Assembly (NCBI RefSeq): GCF_003945595.2
Contig: NW_024104420.1
Coordinates: forward strand, 1,672,201-1,736,200
DNA from: Pipra filicauda
Taxonomy: Eukaryota; Chordata; Aves; Passeriformes; Pipridae
Direction of reading: 5' to 3'
Length of the DNA stretch: 64,000 bases
Part shown: positions 1 to 11,457 of the stretch, piece after piece
How positions within the stretch are numbered: position 1 is the stretch's first letter
Layout of the letters: each line of letters begins with the position of its first letter
Position numbers and translations under genes: made by a program
The notes under the pieces: generated by a model
The model's database searches: none
What the model was told of the DNA's origin: nothing
What the model saw: the letters and a program-made list of their open reading frames with translations, nothing else

Positions 1-104
1 GTTCTGTTTTTACAGTCATAATCTGCTACCGATATTGTATTATTGCAACAAATGTAAATATCTTTCTGCCCACCCTCTTTCTACTCCTTTTTCTTTTTTT
101 TCAG

Positions 105-505
105 AATTCCATTCTGCTTACAGCTACCTCAGGGTGGTACGGTGCAGAAAATTCATGAAGCTAATGCAAATGATGTCTGTATAAATTGTTTTAAAAGTTA
201 GTGTTTTAATGTGTATGTACATGAATGCTGTGATGACTAAAGATGAATATTAGTAAGGCATCATATTATGTAAAGCAAGTTGTTAAAGTTGAGAGTTGTT
301 TCTGCCTGCGGGATGTGAATCAAATTTGCCAAACTTGTTTGGATATGGAAACTTTGGTAAGTTGTATGTAATAATTAATTGCATATAGACAAAATAATTT
401 TTCTCTATAAAATGTTACAGAATTAGAATACTGACTTAGAAAAGGTTGAGCTGTATTTACAAAGCTGGGGGGATTACATAATAAAAGCTGATATCTGCAT
501 AATGC
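105..505 (+). other. Candidate terminal exon of an unidentified + strand transcript
   Basis: A long pyrimidine tract (65-103) ends in TTTCAG at 104, a very good acceptor. From 106 a 31-codon frame (IPFCLQLPQGGTVQKIHEAN and onward) runs to TAG at 199-201. An AATAAA signal follows at 480-485, with T/GT-rich sequence from 520. This is the arrangement of a last exon with a short 3' UTR, but I do not recognise the peptide and no further exon is visible. It could be a chance combination. Confidence 0.18.
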
Positions 506-3500
506 TTGTCATCCATGATAGAAGTGTTCTTTTTTTCCTGTATTTTCGTCTGCTAAACAAAGTGCAGAATTAAAATTATTATGTAGGGAGCTTAGCAATG
601 ATGCTGAAGGTGGTGAATTCTTTCAGTAGTTCCAGCATTTCCATTCCATGAGTTCCAGCATTTTGTGCTGTGACGCTCAACATGGCAACGCTCAGCTCTT
701 TTGCTCTTTTGGATTTAGGACTGACATCCTCACCTCTTGAATTATCTGGACTGTAGTTTGGATGAATGACATCTTTAGAAAGCAGTCTGGACCTCTAACT
801 TAAGAATTTTGCTAGTGCGTGGCAAAAGCGCAGGTGGGTAGTGTTGCTGATAATGAAAAAGATAGACAAAAAGCCATGGGAAATAACTCAGGAAGAAGGA
901 CTGAGGTAGAGTCTCTGGAAGTCTGAAACTGCAGTTTGAGTTATACCTGTAATTCAGTAATTATACAAAATTATATCTATAACTCTTGAATCTTTTGTCA
1001 CAGTGCAACCAGAGGTAAACATATATTTGGAGATGCTTATATAAAGGCTGTGTTGGCTTGGTGTAGCATTGGTAGGTGTCATTTGTCCTTAGGTGGTCAG
1101 ACACAGCTAAGATGACAAACAGAAAAAAGTTACTGAAATTGCATTTATACATGCCTTCCTTTGTAAATTGTGGAAAGGTCAAGTACATGCTTTTAAAAGT
1201 AAATAATTTTTGGTAACCAGATTTTCTCTATATCATTACAAAAAATTTGGTCTGAATGGAATATACTGTAGAAACTGGGACAGTTTTTAAAATTGAAGTG
1301 CCTCTCATACAAAGCTTTTTTTGAAGAACTGCTTTGCTGTTCAGACAGATATGACATGCCCTGGAAGGAGTGTGATTTTCCAAATGTGGTTTCACAGGCA
1401 CTTGGACTCACTGTTTCTGAATCTAGGGATTTTCACTCTCCTTGCTCTTCACCCATTCCAGCCATTCCCTTCCATCCCATTGCCTCCCTCTTCTGTAAGC
1501 ATAATAAATTTTTTGCTAGGGTAGTCTTCTGCTACATTTAAGGTAGCAGGGTTTTATAGGGAGTGAGAGCTTCAGGAATGTGGGACCAAAGATAAATGGG
1601 AGGGGTGGAGATGGACTGTCCCACCACAGTGAGCTGTTGACGTAAGCATTCAGTCTCTTAGTGTTTTAGACCTGAATGGCTAGTGTTATCTAAGGTATGC
1701 TGTGATATTTTAAAGCGCTTTCCTAGACCTTCTTTACCACTGATAAAAAAGAGTCCTAAATTGAAGCTTTCAAAAAAATTACTGACAGAGTGCTATAGGT
1801 GTTACGGTGTTTAAAGCTGTCTAAAATACTGCGCAGCCAGCCCGGTGCAGTGATTCAGGCATCTCACTGAAGATCTGTTTTGTGTGCTATCCCCTGGACT
1901 ATGTGGTTATCTAGGAGTTCCTTTAGGGCATTTTAATATTCGTGTCTGATGACTTTATAGCTGCCTAAAGGGGAAGGGAGGCTTGAGATGAGGCATCTGA
2001 CCAGTTATCTGGTATTGGACTGAGTTGTGTGATGTTTTACTGCTCATAATTTAAAATATCATGCTGTCTTTTAAGGCATGCCTCTGTCTGATGGGGAAAA
2101 TGCAGAATTTTTAGTTTAATGGCTTAGTCGTAAAGCTTTCCAGTAGATGACAAAGCTGATGTATAGGTTCCCTCAGTCTAAGATGAGTTGAATCCTGTGA
2201 TCTCAATGACCAGCAGAGTGCACTAATCACAAATACTAACAAATACTATTGCTGGGCTACTGTCTGGCAAAAAGGGAGATTTTATGGGGTGAAGGGAGCC
2301 TGATCCATGTATTTCACCAGTGGGAGCATTTCTGTAGGGAAAATGCTCCAAGAGCTGCTTATCCAACAATTAGCATAAAATACATGAGCTCCCTGAAAGG
2401 AAAAACTGAAACTCAGGACCGTTTACTCCTAATGAAATTCTTGCTAGTCTACTGCAGAGTTACCTTTTGCTGTTTTTTCTGTGGTTTATGGACCTTGTTT
2501 GATCCAGCTATCCATACTATCCAGTATGCTGGCCAGGCCACTTCCTTGAAGTAGAAGTATTTGTTCTAGACTCCCTCATGCTGAACTGAGTCTGTAGTAT
2601 TAGGTTTTTCAGTTCTGTTAAGTGCCCCAACATCTAGACAGTTCTTGTACTGTTCTGAGCTATCTACCAGTATAGCTTAAGCTTAAGCTGTATCAGAGAC
2701 TCTTGCACAACTTGAGTCAGCTTTAGGTTCTTCTGAGATCAAAATTATTCTTAATGTGAAGTGGCTAGGTACTTTTGAAAAAGTACAGGTGTCTAGGATG
2801 CTCTGTGGTCAAAGTTTAAGCTGTGGCTGAATACTGGCACTGCCAAGATCTGTGTATCCCTGGCTTGCATGTGGTTTTAAATACTTCCTTGAAACTGGTC
2901 ATACTGTCTCTTAAATATCACTAAAGTCGGTCTAAAGTCTCCAAAAGGCCTATAAACAAGTTATGAGAACTGAGAAAGGATAAGTTTCTACACAATTCAA
3001 AACTGAATATCTAATCTTTTCCATCAGTTAATTTCTTAGTATACTGGCAAATCACTACTTTTTTTCTGTAAATTACAAATTGTGCAAAGTTGGAAAGCAA
3101 ACATGGCTTTCTCTTTAAACTCTGGAATACTTGGCAGCAGTCACTTTAGCTCTATGGAAATGCATGTAAAAATTCTTGCATTAGTTGTGTTACTAATAAA
3201 TAATTCTAGGCACAACAGTTTCTTGAAGAAGAAAGTTGTGCTACACTTGGCTTGATTTCTGCTTAAAACAGTTCAAGTGTTAAATTACTGACATTCTTTT
3301 ACAGACCATGTAAATGTCCTAAGGAAAAGGTCTTTTGAAAGCTTATGAAATTTCCAAACTTATACTCTGCGAGATAGAATTCGGAGGAATTGTGGTTTTT
3401 TTTTTTCCCTAGGAACTCTTCCAACAGCTGTTTCTAAAGTTTCTAGAGTTGCCACATCATCAGTTTTACTAATATTAGCAGCAAATTCTGATCTGCTATT

Positions 3501-4376
3501 CGCATAGATTTTGTTTCAGCAGATTACTGAAGCAATTAAGCTTGGCAAACTAGGCAGTTTTTTGCTTCTGGCAGCATTGTATACAACCGTTATCAAACTA
3601 CTGTACTTCAGGACAGTAATGAACACTTTTTCTTAGCTTAAGTGGTTTATATAAAGTGTGTGTGGTAGGCCACGTAGGCTAGTAAGATGCTCTCATAAAA
3701 CAAAACATCTGTGGTTCCTTGGTGTGGTAGTGTACTATAATGAAAAAAACATGCAAATGGTCATGGGAAACTTTGTAACTTTTATTTTAAAGGAACTGTG
3801 AGACACTTGCAGTACACTGTAGTTTTTTTAATCAGATGTAATTTATGGCTATATATGCATGAGTAAAATACAATTTAAAAAAAGATTCAGTTACAGAAAA
3901 TGTGCGTAATTGCTTAGTGCTGTCATTGCAGACGTCTTTCTGCAACCTTTACATTGCTGGGTCTGGAGCTTGCTGCCAAATGAAGAAGGAAGCAAGGCTG
4001 AAATGGGTGTAGAAGGGAAGGGGTAGTGATAGATGTTTTTGTAATAGAATTTGGGGGCCTGGAGGAGGGGATGTTCCTAGAAGGAGAATAAATAAGTTGT
4101 GAATTCATTGCAAACTGCCTTTTGGTATGGCAAGGATAAACTTTTTTTCAGTTTGTCTTATGCTGTGAAGGTCAGTAGCAGAGAGCAATTAAAGAAAAAG
4201 TGACCAGCTACTAGATTTGGTGACTTTTTAAATTGTCCTTTAAATCATATAAGGGAAAGGAATTTTAAATTCTTATACTAAAAAAAATTACCATTACATT
4301 ATTTCCATTGCGAAGGTGGGTCACAATGATAACTGTTTATTCATATGATATTTAATACCGAATGAAGTGTGTCTAA
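506..4376. other. Non-coding stretch, nothing recognised
   Basis: AT-rich sequence without a frame that looks coding. The only local structure noted is a 16-bp perfect palindrome (AGCTTAAGCTTAAGCT) at 2674-2689. Confidence 0.5.
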
Positions 4377-4711
4377 GGGGAGACTTTATCACTCTCTGCA
4401 ACCACCTGAAAGGAGGTTGTGGTGAGGTGGGTATTGATCCTTTTGCCATGTAACTACACAAGAGGAAATGTCATCAAGTTGTGTCAGGGGCAGTTTAGAT
4501 TGGATATTAGGGAAAATTTTTTCACCTAATGGGTTGAAATGCACTGTAACAGGCTGCCCAGGGAAGTGGTTGAGTCATCATCCCTGGAGGTATTTAAAAC
4601 GTGTAGATCTGGCACTTTAGGGACATGGTTTAGTGATTGGCTTGGCAGTATTTGGATTATAGTTAGACTTTATGATCTAAAGGGTGTTTTTCAACATAAA
4701 TGATTCTGTGA
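4377..4711 (+). mobile_element. CR1 LINE, 3'-end fragment (5'-truncated)
   Basis: Matches the CR1 3' untranslated region: the block beginning GGGGAGACTTTATCACTCTC, the AGGCTGCCCAGGGAAGTGGT segment, CATCCCTGGAGGTATTTAAA, and the terminal TGATTCTGTG at 4701-4710. Orientation is + (3' end at the right). Moderate divergence from consensus and the severe 5' truncation are typical of CR1. Confidence 0.92.
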
Positions 4712-7700
4712 ACCCTCTTTGCTGCTTTTTGAGAGCAGATTAGAAAAAAATATAAGGTCATGTACAGGTATGCTAATATAGGAAGAGACGAGTGAGTAGA
4801 GACTGGTTGCATGAGAGGCTGGTAAGGACTGTTTTGAATAGCAGCTACTTCAAAGGAATGAATAGGGGATTTCATCCAGAGGCAAATATCTCTGGAGAAA
4901 TGCAGCAAAGAAAATTAGTAGCTCAGGAGAGCATAACTTATATGCATGTTAAGATATGAATTCCAGACAGTGAAAAGCAAAAGGGCAGTTAAGGTGATTA
5001 CTTGCTCATGAAGCAGTTGAGGAATAATGAAGGAAGGATGGGAATAGAGAGATAGCTGGTAATTCTTTAAATATTCCAACAGTCAAAATGAGAGGTGGGT
5101 GAACAAGATGAAAATAGGATGAGGAATGAGGAGAGCTCATAAGCAGGGGAAAGGGGGAAACCTATGTTTCGTAAGAAGAAGCTAGAGATTGAAGAAGAAG
5201 GGAATTCTCCAGCAGTACGAGCACTTGGTGTGGAGGAGAAATTTTAAATGGCTGGAGAATGAACATACCATTGGGCAGATGGGTAATGTGGGAGCACTTG
5301 TTCTGTCCCAACAAAGAAGATTTTGCAGGAACCTTTGAGCATTGCTCTGAGTTGTTAATAACTAATACTGGGATAGTTGTAGATCTCATGTAGATCTGAT
5401 GTCTTGGCAACTGATGGAGAACTAATTGTTTGAAGGTACAGTTTTTAAGTGAATAGTGTATGTCAGACATCTGGCAGTGATATTTTAAGCTCTTTATTCC
5501 ATCTACTTTTCATACTTGTCCTTCTCCTCAGCTTCTATTTTACGTCATGAAGAAAATTCCAGGAAGAATACAGATGATTAGATTTTATTTCTTTTAAACA
5601 CTAACTTCCCCATGTGTTTGTGTTTATGAAAAATTCTCATCATGAAATTAGTCTTTTTAAACTGTTCTGAGGGAATAAGGAGCACTAACTGGTGCAGCGA
5701 GATAATTCTTCATTCCCGCTAGCAAAAATTTTTCCTGTCCTTCCAAAAAGACTGAAAAATAACTTACATGGTAGTACCACTCTTTAATATTTATTTATTT
5801 GCATAATCTGTAACTGCTAACTGAAAAAAAGTTCCTACAAAAAAATTTAAGTCATAGAGACATTATAGTGGAAATCAACTTAATGGAAGAGCAGTTTTCA
5901 TGTGAGAAGTAGCATAGTGTTTCAGAGTCTGTCAGGCCAATAGTATTGGAACATGTTTGAAGCCAACAGTAGTTCACATTCTGGTGATTTTAGTAGCCTT
6001 TGACACAGGCTGAATGTTCATCTTGTGTAAGTCAGAAAAATCTGTGATGCAAATTTGGATTTCCCCTATATCAGTTTTTATCACAGTGTGGTTCCTGAGG
6101 CCATGGCTTTTACTAGTCAGTGGAGTACTCTAGGTCTGAATAGGGGTTGCACTCATTGAATGTGTTGTGATACTTCCATTTTATATGCATGCCAAGTGTC
6201 CTTGTGCTAGGGGCACCATAAGACATATGAAAAGCTAGACTTAATAGTCCATTGGTAAACAAAGTCTGAAATATTTTGCTTTTGTTAGCTTTTTTTTTCC
6301 ATAAGGAGAAGACAGATCTTTTTTTAAGAAGATATCCAAAGATACCAAATACTTTGAACATCTAAAACTGCAAATATATCTTTTCTGTTCTTTTTAACAG
6401 ACATGGGAAAAATATGATTTTTTTCCACCTCCTAGAATGTCACTCATTAACTTTTATTTGATAATTTTATTAGACTAAACATCATTCCTTGCTTTCCTTA
6501 TTGTTCTCTGTTATTCCATGCCATACGTCTCTACTTACTTACTGTGTGAATTTTTTTGTTATGATATTGCAATACTATTTATATAGATGATTTTTTTCTT
6601 TCTAAACTTTATAAGTGTCATATCTGAACATCTGACAAGAAAGCAGACTCTCTTGGGAGTTACAGATTAGAGACAGGAGAAAATTTTATCCTCAGTTTAA
6701 AATATATTTGCATGACAGAAATTTCTTCAGGTTGTGAGGAGAGTGTAGTACAGACCTGCTTATCCCTCCAAAAGGTATCAGTACTGGTGATAGTTACTTA
6801 TATGATGAAAATTAGCTGTAACTGTTGCAAGACTTGAGTCCTGGTTTGCTCAGAAGCGAAACTGAGTTTCACTTTGGCGGCAGGAGTTGATAGCTGTTAA
6901 TTTTGTTGGTAGTTGATCACCTTTTTTGATGGGAGTTTTCACATACCTAAAGAACCTTCTAGCCTTTTGGTTTTCCAGTACTTATGCCTCTCCTTAATTG
7001 TATGGAGAGGAATAAACTTTACAGAGGAGGAGTTTGAAGAAAAATAGTTTAAATTAAAAAAAAAAAGTTTATTGTTCTTATAGTAAGATCAGTAACTTTT
7101 AATTTCAGTTTTCACAATGCAGGCTATACGTATATTTATGGTCAATCTAAAAACTGAGATATTTATTTTTTTTTATTCTTCAGATTTATAGGGAAATGGA
7201 GAAATTATATAGTAGGTATTTCTCCAACTTGATCAGTCCTCAGCTAAAGCTGATTTGTTTTATTTGTTTGATGAACTTAAAACCATTTTTCCTTAATGAT
7301 TCTTCTATGCTTGCATAATTACTACTATATAGTGACATTAAAATATAAATTTTGAAGTGGATTAGTCTAACTACATATTTGGCAAATACTGTGCTGCTAT
7401 AACATTGCACAGGCTTCCCATTCTTTCCCTGGCCTCTTGGTGTTTGAGACTAGTGTAGGCTGAGAGTAATCGAAGTTACTACAGAAGTATCTTTTTTACA
7501 TGAAGTATCTTGCACAGAACTTTTCCTTCTTCTATTCCATTCAGCAAGTTGTCAGGGTTCTAATTTCCCTGGAAGTTTCAATCACCAGATTAAAAACATC
7601 AGTCCAAAGAATGTGGTAAGAATAAAATGTGTTGTGTGTGTAAGCTGAGAACCAATGATGCCTGGCATGTTACAACTTTGAGGCCAATATTCCTTAAAAC

Positions 7701-8511
7701 TTCATACGGGTAGCCTGAGTTATTCCTCTGTCTCTGCAGTTTTTGAGAGTATTATGCTTGGGGTTACTCACTTTGAGCGCTCTCTGTAGCTGTATTTATG
7801 GCCTGTTTCCCACCTGTTTGGACGATCAGGAGATGTGACTGGTGTTCTGTGGCTGGTTTGGGGCCAGACGTGCTGGCAAATGAGTATGCACGTACTATTT
7901 GGCAGCCAAAATGGAAAAGATTTGAATTCTGCTTGTGTATTTCTTCCATGCTAGGCATGCTAATTTTAGTTCTTATCTTCTACTTGGCTACTAGTCTTCA
8001 CAAAATGTGTAGGAGCTCTGGCCTATGCTGTTTTGTCAACCTTGGTTACTGTTTAATAAGCCCAAAAGTTACTGGAGAAGGATGCTGACAAACAACATAC
8101 TGACAAACCTGATTTCCTCAGAAATCAGGCTAATAAATGTAATTTCGGAATAGACAGTTTTAACATTCCGCTCTTTCAGAATACCTGGGAAAAGTTGTAG
8201 CATACTGGCACTTAATTCTTGAAGTTATGGTGGCTTAGGAGACCAATAGAAAGAAAAAGATCATTAGCAATAGAAAAAGATCATTAATTAAACTAAATTG
8301 GAAATACTGAGCAACTAAGAAATTTTTAAAATCTAAATTTTGGAAAAAAAGTGAAGAAAGAGAGACTTGTAAGTTGACATGGACACAATATGTTTTAAAT
8401 GTAGGATAGGATATGGTTTCCTTAATTTTTTTTTTGCATGTAATTTATCATAACACCAGCATTACGTAAAAGTAGTTATACAAATTTATGTGATAATAAA
8501 GAATTTAAAGT
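4712..8511. other. Non-coding stretch, nothing recognised
   Basis: A purine-rich segment covers about 4950-5240; the rest is AT-rich. A near-duplicate of AATAGAAAAAGATCATTA occurs at about 8245-8286 with a period of roughly 25 bp. No coding or RNA gene could be supported. Confidence 0.5.
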
Positions 8512-8522
8512 CTAAATAAACT
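8512..8522. repeat. Left target-site duplication of the LINE insertion
   Basis: CTAAATAAACT, identical to 10031-10041. It directly abuts the T run that is the complement of the element's A tail. Confidence 0.88.
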
Positions 8523-8539
8523 TTTTTTTCATGGCTAGG

Positions 8540-8553
8540 CTTCGCGAACGAAG
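8540..8553 (-). other. Perfect stem-loop near the LINE 3' end
   Basis: On the - strand this 14-mer is CTTCG-TTCG-CGAAG, a 5-bp stem with a UUCG-type loop in RNA, located about 10 bases before the A tail. A 3' hairpin is a plausible recognition feature for the element's own reverse transcriptase; that role is inferred. Confidence 0.6.
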
Positions 8554-8566
8554 ATTTGGGAAGGCT

Positions 8567-9360
8567 CTATCCACATTTGCTGCAGGCACGCTGGTGGCTT
8601 ATGAGGCCAATACGTGACAGACAAATCCGATTGCAAAAGGCACAGCAGAAAGACTCCTTAGATGGTGTATTCTGCAATACACGGTTCTTTCTGCGTTGCC
8701 TTTTTTCCTCGAGGGTGATCCTGCGTGTGTTCTCAAAGGAGACAGCTGCGTTATAGATGGTGTGTCTCCAGGCCTCCCGATTTGATGCCAGAGTAGACCA
8801 GTTATGGTGATCAATATGGCCAAGGTTGAGATGTTGTTTCAGGGAGTCCTTGTACCTTTTCTTCGGGGCTCCTCTCATGCGGCAGCCAGTGGTAAGTTCA
8901 CCGTAAAGCAAGATCTTAGGGAGGCGGTGGTCCTTCATCCTGGAGACATGACCTGCCCAACGCAGCTGTGTTCTCATCAGCATGGCCTCTATACTTGTGA
9001 TAGCTGCTTGCTCTAGAACAGATGTATTGGTCACATAGTCTGACCAGTGGATGTTTAGAATTGTACGGAGGCAGCATTGATGGAAGCGTTCTAAGAGACG
9101 CAGGTGGTGGCGGTAGATGACCCATGATTCAGATCCATATAAGAGAGTAGACAACACTATGGCTTTGTAAACACTGATCTTGGTGCTTTTCTTCAAGTGT
9201 TTATTACGCCATACTCTTTTATGGAGTTTTCCAAAAGCACTATATGCCTTTGCTAATCTGTTGTCTATCTCTCCGTCAATCTTACCATCTGAGGAGATGA
9301 GGCTACCGAGGTAATTAAACTGTTGGACTGATTTGAGCTCTGATTGACCAATGGTGATGT
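8567..9360 (-). pseudogene. LINE ORF2 C-terminal part: RT thumb, C-terminal domain and Cys/His knuckle
   Basis: Read on the - strand the frame is open from the inversion junction to TAG at 8567-8569, about 264 codons, with no start codon of its own. In order it contains a Q-FNYLGSLISSDGKID-like segment just after the RT palm, YGSESW, a block with RWAGHVSRM, RGAPKKRYKD, NREAWR, a basic linker (EKRQRRKNR), and a terminal Cys-x2-Cys...His-x4-Cys cluster (CAFC ... SHQRAC). It cannot be expressed as a full enzyme because the N-terminal part is inverted and the endonuclease is missing. Confidence 0.88.
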
Positions 9361-9361
9361 G

Positions 9362-10030
9362 GGGATGATGGGACTAATACCCACTATAGCAGAAGGTATC
9401 CTTCCTGAAAGTCAGTGTGGTTTCAGAGCCAACAGGAGCACCACAGACATGGTATTTGTCCTCAGACAACTGCAAGAGAAGTGTAGGGAACAGAACAAAG
9501 GTCTCTATATAACCTTTGTCGACCTCACCAAGGCTTTTGACACTGTGAGCAGAAAAGGTCTGTGGCAGATTTTGGAACGTTTAGGTTGTCCCCCTAAATT
9601 CCTCAAAATGATTATCTCACTCCATGAGGATCAGCATGGCCAAGTCAGATATGGCAACGCACTTTCTGAGCCCTTTTTAATTAAGAATGGTGTGAAACAA
9701 GGCTGCGTTCTCGCTCCTACCCTATTCACCGTCTTCTTTAGCATGATGCTCCAAAGGGCCACAGCAGACCTCGATGACCAGGACGGTATCTACATTCGAT
9801 ACCGTACTGATGGAAGTCTATTCAATCTAAGGCGACTGAAGGCCCACACTAAGACCTTAAACCATCTTGTCCGGGAGCTGCTTTATGCTGATGACGCCGC
9901 CCTTGTTGCCCACACAGAAGCAGCTCTGCAGCGTTTAACATCCTGCTTTGCAGATGCTGCTGAGCTCTTTGGTCTGGAGGTCAGCTTAAAGAAGACAGAG
10001 GTCCTCCATCAGCCTGCACCTCAGGATGTC
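9362..10030 (+). pseudogene. LINE ORF2 reverse-transcriptase core, inverted segment
   Basis: Open on the + strand. Visible reverse-transcriptase landmarks are GFRANRSTTDM near the start, motif A FVDLTKAFDTV at about 9515-9547, GVKQGCVLAPTLF (motif B region) at about 9689-9727, and the catalytic YADD at 9884-9895. The segment ends at LKKTEVLHQPAPQ, exactly where the - strand half would continue in an intact element. The endonuclease domain that normally precedes it is absent through 5' truncation. It is a dead fragment, though no stop has accumulated. Confidence 0.9.
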
Positions 10031-10041
10031 CTAAATAAACT
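10031..10041. repeat. Right target-site duplication of the LINE insertion
   Basis: CTAAATAAACT, identical over 11 of 11 bases to 8512-8522, followed by unrelated host sequence (ATTGAAAAG). Confidence 0.88.
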
Positions 10042-10692
10042 ATTGAAAAGCAAAATTATACATAGAAGAATCAGCTTGGCTGGCAGTCTTCAGAATTTCC
10101 ATCTTAAGCTTTGAGTTAGCTCAGGTGCTGATTGTCAGCTTACTTATTACGTCCATCATAAGCTGCGTCACCTTTCTGGGTACAGATCATGTCAATGAGT
10201 TTTGTCCAAAGCACTGCCAGAACAAATGAATGCGTAAATGGTATGAGATCAGTTCTACCAGTGCAAAAAGAGGGGGCAACATATATTCTTGTTGGGCTAA
10301 TTGACGTGCAGCTGCTGCTGTCCCTGTTTTCCCATTTGCATCCCACCTTCAGTTAGTACCCTCATACAAGCAGAGTGATCATCTTACAGCGGAAGCTGAG
10401 CAGCTGTGTTGTGGTTCAGAAATGAATCTCAATGTTTTACTTAATGACAGAGCAAAGGTGCATGCTAATCTGAGTCAGACAGTGTGACTGTTGACATGCT
10501 GTTTGGCCATGGAACATTGGAGGCCTGTTGTTGAGGGATGGATGATCCATGAATGCCCAAGTCATGTAGTTTCTTGAAAGTGAACTGTAGCATGCAAAGA
10601 ACAACTGGGTGGCTAGACAAATGATAGTAGGACCCTTGAAATGCACACTTAATCAAGTGCAATCTACTAGCTTGTTATTTTAAAACTCATGA
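10042..10692. other. Non-coding spacer between two LINE copies
   Basis: No coding or repeat family recognised. Confidence 0.4.
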
Positions 10693-11457
10693 GGCATTAC
10701 AAGGCCAAGTGCAAGATCCTACACCTGAGCTGAGGCAGCCCAATATCAATACAGGCTGGGGGATGAAGGAATTGAGAACAGCCCTATGGAGAAGGTCTTG
10801 TGGGTGCTGGTCATGAAAAGTTGAACATGAGTCAACAGTGTGCATTTGCAGCCCAGAAAACTGGTCATATCCTGGGCTGCATCCAAAGCAGTGTGGCCAA
10901 CCGAGCAAGGGAGAGGATTCTGCCCCTCTACTCTGCTTTGGTAAGGCCCCACCCTGGAGCACTGCATCCAGCTCTGGAGTCCTCAGTACAGGAAAGACGT
11001 GGACCTGTTGAAGTGGGTCCAGAGAAACGCCACTAAAATGATCAGAGGGATGGAACATCTCTCCTATGAGAAAAAAACTGAGAGTTTTAGCTCTTGAGCC
11101 TGGAGAAGAGAAGACTTCAGGGAGACTATTGCAGCCTTTCAGTACTTCAGAGGGGGCTTATAAGAAAGATAGGGACAGATCTTTTAATAGGGCTTGTTGC
11201 AATAGGACAAGGGGTAATGGTTGTAAACTAGAACAGGTTTGATTAAGACTACATGTTAGGAAGAAGTTTTTTTACGATGAGAGTGTTGAAACATTTGAAC
11301 AAGTTGCCCAGAGCGGTGATAGATGCCCCATCCCTGGAAGTATTCAAAGCCAGATTGGATGTGCTCTGAGGAACCTGTTGTAGTTGCAGATGTCCTGCTC
11401 ATTGCATGGGGTCCATGCAAAACGCTGAGTCCAACCAAACAGTTTTGTGATTCTGTA
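10693..11457 (+). mobile_element. CR1 LINE, 3' part including the end of ORF2
   Basis: About 765 bp of CR1 in + orientation. It starts in the ORF2 C-terminal region (ACAAGGCCAAGTGCAAGATC, then AATACAGGCTGGGGGATGAA), passes CTGCCCCTCTACTCTGCTTT, ATGATCAGAGGGATGGAACA and GATGCCCCATCCCTGGAAG, and ends in TTTTGTGATTCTGTAAAT. It contains small indels and in-frame stops, so it does not code. Confidence 0.95.

Larger units (their letters stand above)
8523..10030 (-). mobile_element. RTE-like LINE (possibly AviRTE), 5'-truncated and with a twin-priming 5' inversion
   Basis: A non-LTR retrotransposon inserted on the - strand. The 3' part (8523 to about 9361) is in - orientation and ends in a short A tail (T run 8522-8529). 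The adjacent 5' part (about 9362-10030) is in + orientation, that is, inverted. In element order the + part comes first (RT motifs through the residues after YADD) and is followed by the - part, with only a small amount missing at the join. An exact 11-bp direct repeat flanks the unit. Both coding parts are free of stops and frameshifts, suggesting a recent insertion. The REAWR block and the YGSESW block resemble the C-terminal region of RTE-type elements such as BovB. Membership of AviRTE is inference. Confidence 0.88.

Noticed and set aside
2674..2689. 16-bp perfect palindrome AGCTTAAGCTTAAGCT
   Set aside because: Simple repeat of AGCTTA units; expected occasionally in AT-rich DNA and without associated features.
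8556..9016. Small + strand frames at 8556-8756 and 8804-9016
   Set aside because: They are shadows of the LINE coding frame on the - strand.
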